Below, piece by piece: positions 6,042-8,230 of a stretch of DNA of 8,230 nt (its first letter is position 1; the number at the start of each line of letters is the position of its first letter). Both the position numbers and the translations under genes were made by a program. This stretch comes from Chloroflexota bacterium (GTDB lineage: Bacteria > Chloroflexota > Dehalococcoidia > Lucifugimonadales > JADFKI01): positions 1-8,230 of the forward strand of contig VXRI01000232.1 of assembly GCA_009838595.1 (NCBI GenBank). Reading direction: 5' to 3'. Below the pieces are notes generated by a model, which had not been told where the DNA came from, made no database searches, and saw only the letters and a list, made by a program, of their open reading frames with translations.

Positions 6042-6070
6042 ATTTAATCAGCGTGGTGTCAATGTGTCAA
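6042..6070 (-). promoter_or_regulatory. Promoter candidate for the small membrane protein
   Basis: On the minus strand a consensus TTGACA (6065-6070) is followed after 17 bp by TTAAAT (6042-6047, four of six). It lies between the glnS stop and the GTG start. The start site near 6035 would give a leader of about nine bases, short enough to question either the start codon or the promoter. The -35 sits in a tandem pair of TTGACAC octamers (6055-6070). Confidence 0.4.
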
Positions 6071-6082
6071 CGGAGTGGACCG

Positions 6083-7783
6083 TCAGCGGTTGGACTGCGA
6101 GCGCTGGACGCGTGCCCATGTGTCGCGCAAGGTTGTTGTGCGGTTGAAGATAGGCTTGCCGGACATCGAGTCGCGCGTGTCCACGCAGAAATAGCCTTGC
6201 CGTTCGAACTGATAGCGGCTGCCCGGAGACGCATCCGCAAGGCTCGGTTCGAGTTTGGCGGCTTCTACGACTACCAGCGATTCCGGATTCAGGAACGACA
6301 GCCAGTCCGCTCCGTCGTCGGCTTCTTCGTCGGGGTTCCAGCGCATGAACAGATGGTCGTATAGCCTCACTTCGGCGTCTATTGCATGTTCGGAGGAAAC
6401 CCAGTGCAACGTGGCGCGCACGCGGCGTCCGTCCGGCGCGCTGCCGCCTCGCGTTTCAGGATCGTATGTGCAGCGCAGTTCTATCACCTCGCCGTCATTG
6501 TCCTTCACTACTTCCTCACACTTGATGAAATAGCCGTAGCGCAAGCGGACTTCGCGTCCGGGCGCAAGGCGATAGAATCTGCGCGGCGGGTCTTCCATAA
6601 AATCGTCGCGCTCGATATACAGTTCGCGCGAGAACGGGACCTTGCGCGTGCCAGCAGTCTCGTCCTCAGGATTGTTCACGGCGTCCAGCCAGTCTGTTTC
6701 TCCTTCGGGGTAGTTGGTGATGACGACTTTCAACGGGCGAATAACAGCCATGGCGCGCGGCGCGGTCTTGTTCAAATGATCTCGGAGGCTGTGCTCTAAC
6801 AGCGCGATGTCTATGATGGCGGCATTCTTTGCCACACCTATTCTGTCGCAGAAGTCGCGGATTGCCTCCGGCGTGTAGCCGCGCCTGCGAAAGCCGGCAA
6901 TAGTCGGCATTCGCGGGTCGTCCCAGCCGTTCACATAGCCGCCTTCTACTAGGCGTAATAGGCGGCGTTTGCTTAGCACAGTATGGCTCAGGTTTAACCG
7001 AGCGAACTCTATCTGGCGCGGCTGGTACATGCCCAACTCTTCCAAGAACCAGTCGTACAACGGGCGATGATCTTCGTATTCCATCGTGCAGATGGAGTGC
7101 GTGATACGCTCGATGGAGTCGGATTGCCCGTGCGCGAAGTCGTACATCGGATAGATGCGCCACTTGGCACCGGTGCGGTGGTGCTCGGTGTTAAGTATGC
7201 GGTACATCACGGGGTCGCGCATGTTGATATTGGGCGATGCCATGTCGATTTTGGCGCGCAGCACATGCGCGCCGTCCGGAAACTCGCCGTCTTTCATACG
7301 CTCCAGCAGGTCGATGTTCTCTTCGACTGATCGCTCGCGGTAAGGGCTCTCCCTGCCCGGCTGGGTCAGCGTACCGCGATATTCGCGTATCTCGTCCTGG
7401 CTGAGGCTGTCCACATACGCCTTGCCATCTAGCACGAGCTGCTTGGCGAATTCGTAGAGTTCGTCGAAGTAGTCGGATGCATACAGTTCGCGGTCGTGCC
7501 AGTCGAAGCCCAGCCAGCGGACATCCTCTTTCTGCGATTCGACGTATTCCACACTTTCCTTTGTAGGGTTCGTGTCGTCGAATCGCAGGTTGCACAGCCC
7601 GCCGAAGTCGCGCGCCAAGCCGAAGTTCAGGCAGATAGACTTGGCGTGCCCGATGTGCAAGTAGCCGTTCGGTTCGGGCGGGAAGCGGGTGTGAATGCGC
7701 CGGTCGAACCTGCCGGATTCGTTGTCGTTGTTGATTGCCTGCTGAATGAAGTTAGACAATGTTGATTCTTCGTTGATAGTCAT
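6083..7783 (-). CDS. glnS: Glutaminyl-tRNA synthetase
   Basis: The enzyme charges tRNA-Gln with glutamine using ATP in the cytoplasm. It is a 566-residue class I synthetase, close to the 554 of Escherichia coli. [16 protein letters not shown] (34-49) holds the HIGH motif and VLSKR (269-273) is the KMSKS equivalent. LRFDDTNP (66-73), [20 protein letters not shown] (211-230) and [10 protein letters not shown] (286-295) are typical of GlnRS. The C-terminal half (about 345-566) is the two-barrel anticodon-binding region, where glutamyl enzymes of bacteria carry an alpha-helical cage instead. That separates it from gltX. The ATG is preceded by AAGGAAG (minus strand) nine bases upstream. A genome with glnS may not need the transamidation route for Gln-tRNA; whether gatCAB is also present cannot be told here. 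No frameshift or missing motif is seen. Confidence 0.97.
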   Translation of the reverse strand: MTINEESTLSNFIQQAINNDNESGRFDRRIHTRFPPEPNGYLHIGHAKSICLNFGLARDFGGLCNLRFDDTNPTKESVEYVESQKEDVRWLGFDWHDRELYASDYFDELYEFAKQLVLDGKAYVDSLSQDEIREYRGTLTQPGRESPYRERSVEENIDLLERMKDGEFPDGAHVLRAKIDMASPNINMRDPVMYRILNTEHHRTGAKWRIYPMYDFAHGQSDSIERITHSICTMEYEDHRPLYDWFLEELGMYQPRQIEFARLNLSHTVLSKRRLLRLVEGGYVNGWDDPRMPTIAGFRRRGYTPEAIRDFCDRIGVAKNAAIIDIALLEHSLRDHLNKTAPRAMAVIRPLKVVITNYPEGETDWLDAVNNPEDETAGTRKVPFSRELYIERDDFMEDPPRRFYRLAPGREVRLRYGYFIKCEEVVKDNDGEVIELRCTYDPETRGGSAPDGRRVRATLHWVSSEHAIDAEVRLYDHLFMRWNPDEEADDGADWLSFLNPESLVVVEAAKLEPSLADASPGSRYQFERQGYFCVDTRDSMSGKPIFNRTTTLRDTWARVQRSQSNR

Positions 7784-7844
7784 AGGTTACTACTTCCTTG
7801 TCTCGTGCCGCCTAGACGCGTTCCAACCTTGCCATCCAGGAGAA

Positions 7845-7874
7845 ATTATTGTGAAAAGAATAACACATCCACAA
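7845..7874 (-). promoter_or_regulatory. Weak promoter candidate for glnS
   Basis: On the minus strand TTGTGG (7869-7874, three of six) and AATAAT (7845-7850, five of six) are 18 bp apart. The start near 7838 would give a leader of about 55 bases. The -35 is poor, so an activator or another promoter is possible. Confidence 0.3.
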
Positions 7875-7882
7875 CATTGCTG

Positions 7883-7909
7883 ATTGGCGACTATTGGCGG
7901 CAATTAGCC
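7883..7909. repeat. Three short direct repeats at 10-bp spacing upstream of glnS
   Basis: ATTGGCG at 7883 and 7893 is repeated exactly, with the variant ATTAGCC at 7903. The spacing places them on the same face of the helix, just upstream of the glnS promoter candidate. An activator or other protein site is an inference; the units are short enough to arise by chance. Confidence 0.35.
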
Positions 7910-8145
7910 TAAGGTTATGGCTCATCTGGCGAAAATATATCGCAACACGAAGGCGTAATTGTGGTAATATCAACCGCGGGGCAGAATTATTCGTATGGAT
8001 AGGCACCAATTCGAGCCAATGCCATCCTTTCCTAACCTTCCTCCACCAATGGGAAGATACTAAAGGCAATAATGCACTTCTGATACTTCAAGGAACATTG
8101 CGAATAAGGTAACCGTCCCCAAATTGGTGTGCCATGAAGGAAGCG

Positions 8146-8194
8146 GGGAATCCTGATAAAGTTCTGATTGCACAACGCAGAACTTGGGGTTCCC
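8146..8194. repeat. Imperfect hairpin near the right edge
   Basis: AAGTTCTG (8159-8166) pairs with CAGAACTT (8178-8185) across an 11-base loop. An outer GGGAA (8146-8150) pairs with TTCCC (8190-8194) after an internal loop. There is no T run, so it is not a standard terminator. It could be a dispersed repeat or the end of an element that continues outside the window. Confidence 0.4.
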
Positions 8195-8230
8195 ACCGAT
8201 GCCCAGAATACGATTCACACTGCCATAGGT

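Larger units (their letters stand above)
7784..8230. other. glnS upstream region and non-coding right end
   Basis: The region is AT-richer than the genes. It holds a weak promoter candidate and phased repeats near glnS, and a hairpin near the right edge. A reverse-strand frame (8060-8230, 56 codons, open at the edge) and a plus-strand frame (ATG at 8134, open at the edge) have no recognisable family or ribosome site. The reverse frame could be the end of a gene lying outside, but a second reverse frame is equally open, so neither is called. Confidence 0.5.

Noticed and set aside
7812..8069. Reverse-strand 85-codon frame upstream of glnS
   Set aside because: It overlaps the glnS promoter area, has no ribosome site and its sequence has no domain-like pattern.
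8134..8230. Plus-strand ATG frame open to the right edge
   Set aside because: It has no ribosome site or promoter and its start lies next to the hairpin; the residues resemble no known family.

Overview
The window reads as a piece of a bacterial chromosome with moderately high GC in the genes and AT-rich intergenic gaps. It is ordinary housekeeping and accessory gene content. The best guess for the source is Chloroflexota (Dehalococcoidia or SAR202-like). This is an inference from three things: an HspR-type heat-shock repressor, a DnaK that carries the N-terminal-domain insert absent from Firmicutes and Actinobacteria, and a DUF6282 protein. No rRNA, tRNA, CRISPR array or transposase gene is visible.

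Layout from left to right. (1) Positions 1-628, minus strand: the N-terminal two thirds of a DUF6282-type metal-dependent-hydrolase-like protein, running off the left edge. (2) 629-967: non-coding, with a 12-bp palindrome and a pair of inverted REP-like hairpin elements whose stems show compensatory base changes. (3) 968-1582, plus strand: a cytosolic sulfite-oxidase-like molybdopterin protein. (4) 1583-2010: mostly non-coding, with a possible decayed small membrane-protein gene and a strong bidirectional terminator. (5) 2011-2187, minus strand: a 58-residue zinc-ribbon protein. (6) 2188-2493: a divergent control region with overlapping back-to-back promoter candidates. (7) 2494-5482, plus strand: the heat-shock operon hspR-grpE-dnaK, closed by a 17-bp perfect terminator hairpin. 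(8) 5565-6026, minus strand: a small two-helix membrane protein with a tandem repeat, convergent with dnaK. (9) 6083-7783, minus strand: glutaminyl-tRNA synthetase (glnS). (10) 7784-8230: the glnS upstream region and a non-coding right end with a hairpin.

How the genes work together. HspR is expected to repress its own operon with DnaK as co-repressor, so free chaperone level feeds back on transcription. GrpE is the nucleotide exchange factor for DnaK. The J-protein partner is not in the window, and hspR comes first rather than last as in the actinobacterial arrangement. The other genes are functionally unrelated to this operon. The most useful second-look items are the covarying REP pair, the overlapping divergent promoters around an inverted repeat (with no recognisable HAIR operator), and the possible membrane-protein pseudogene. 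I did not find a convincing novel biological system.
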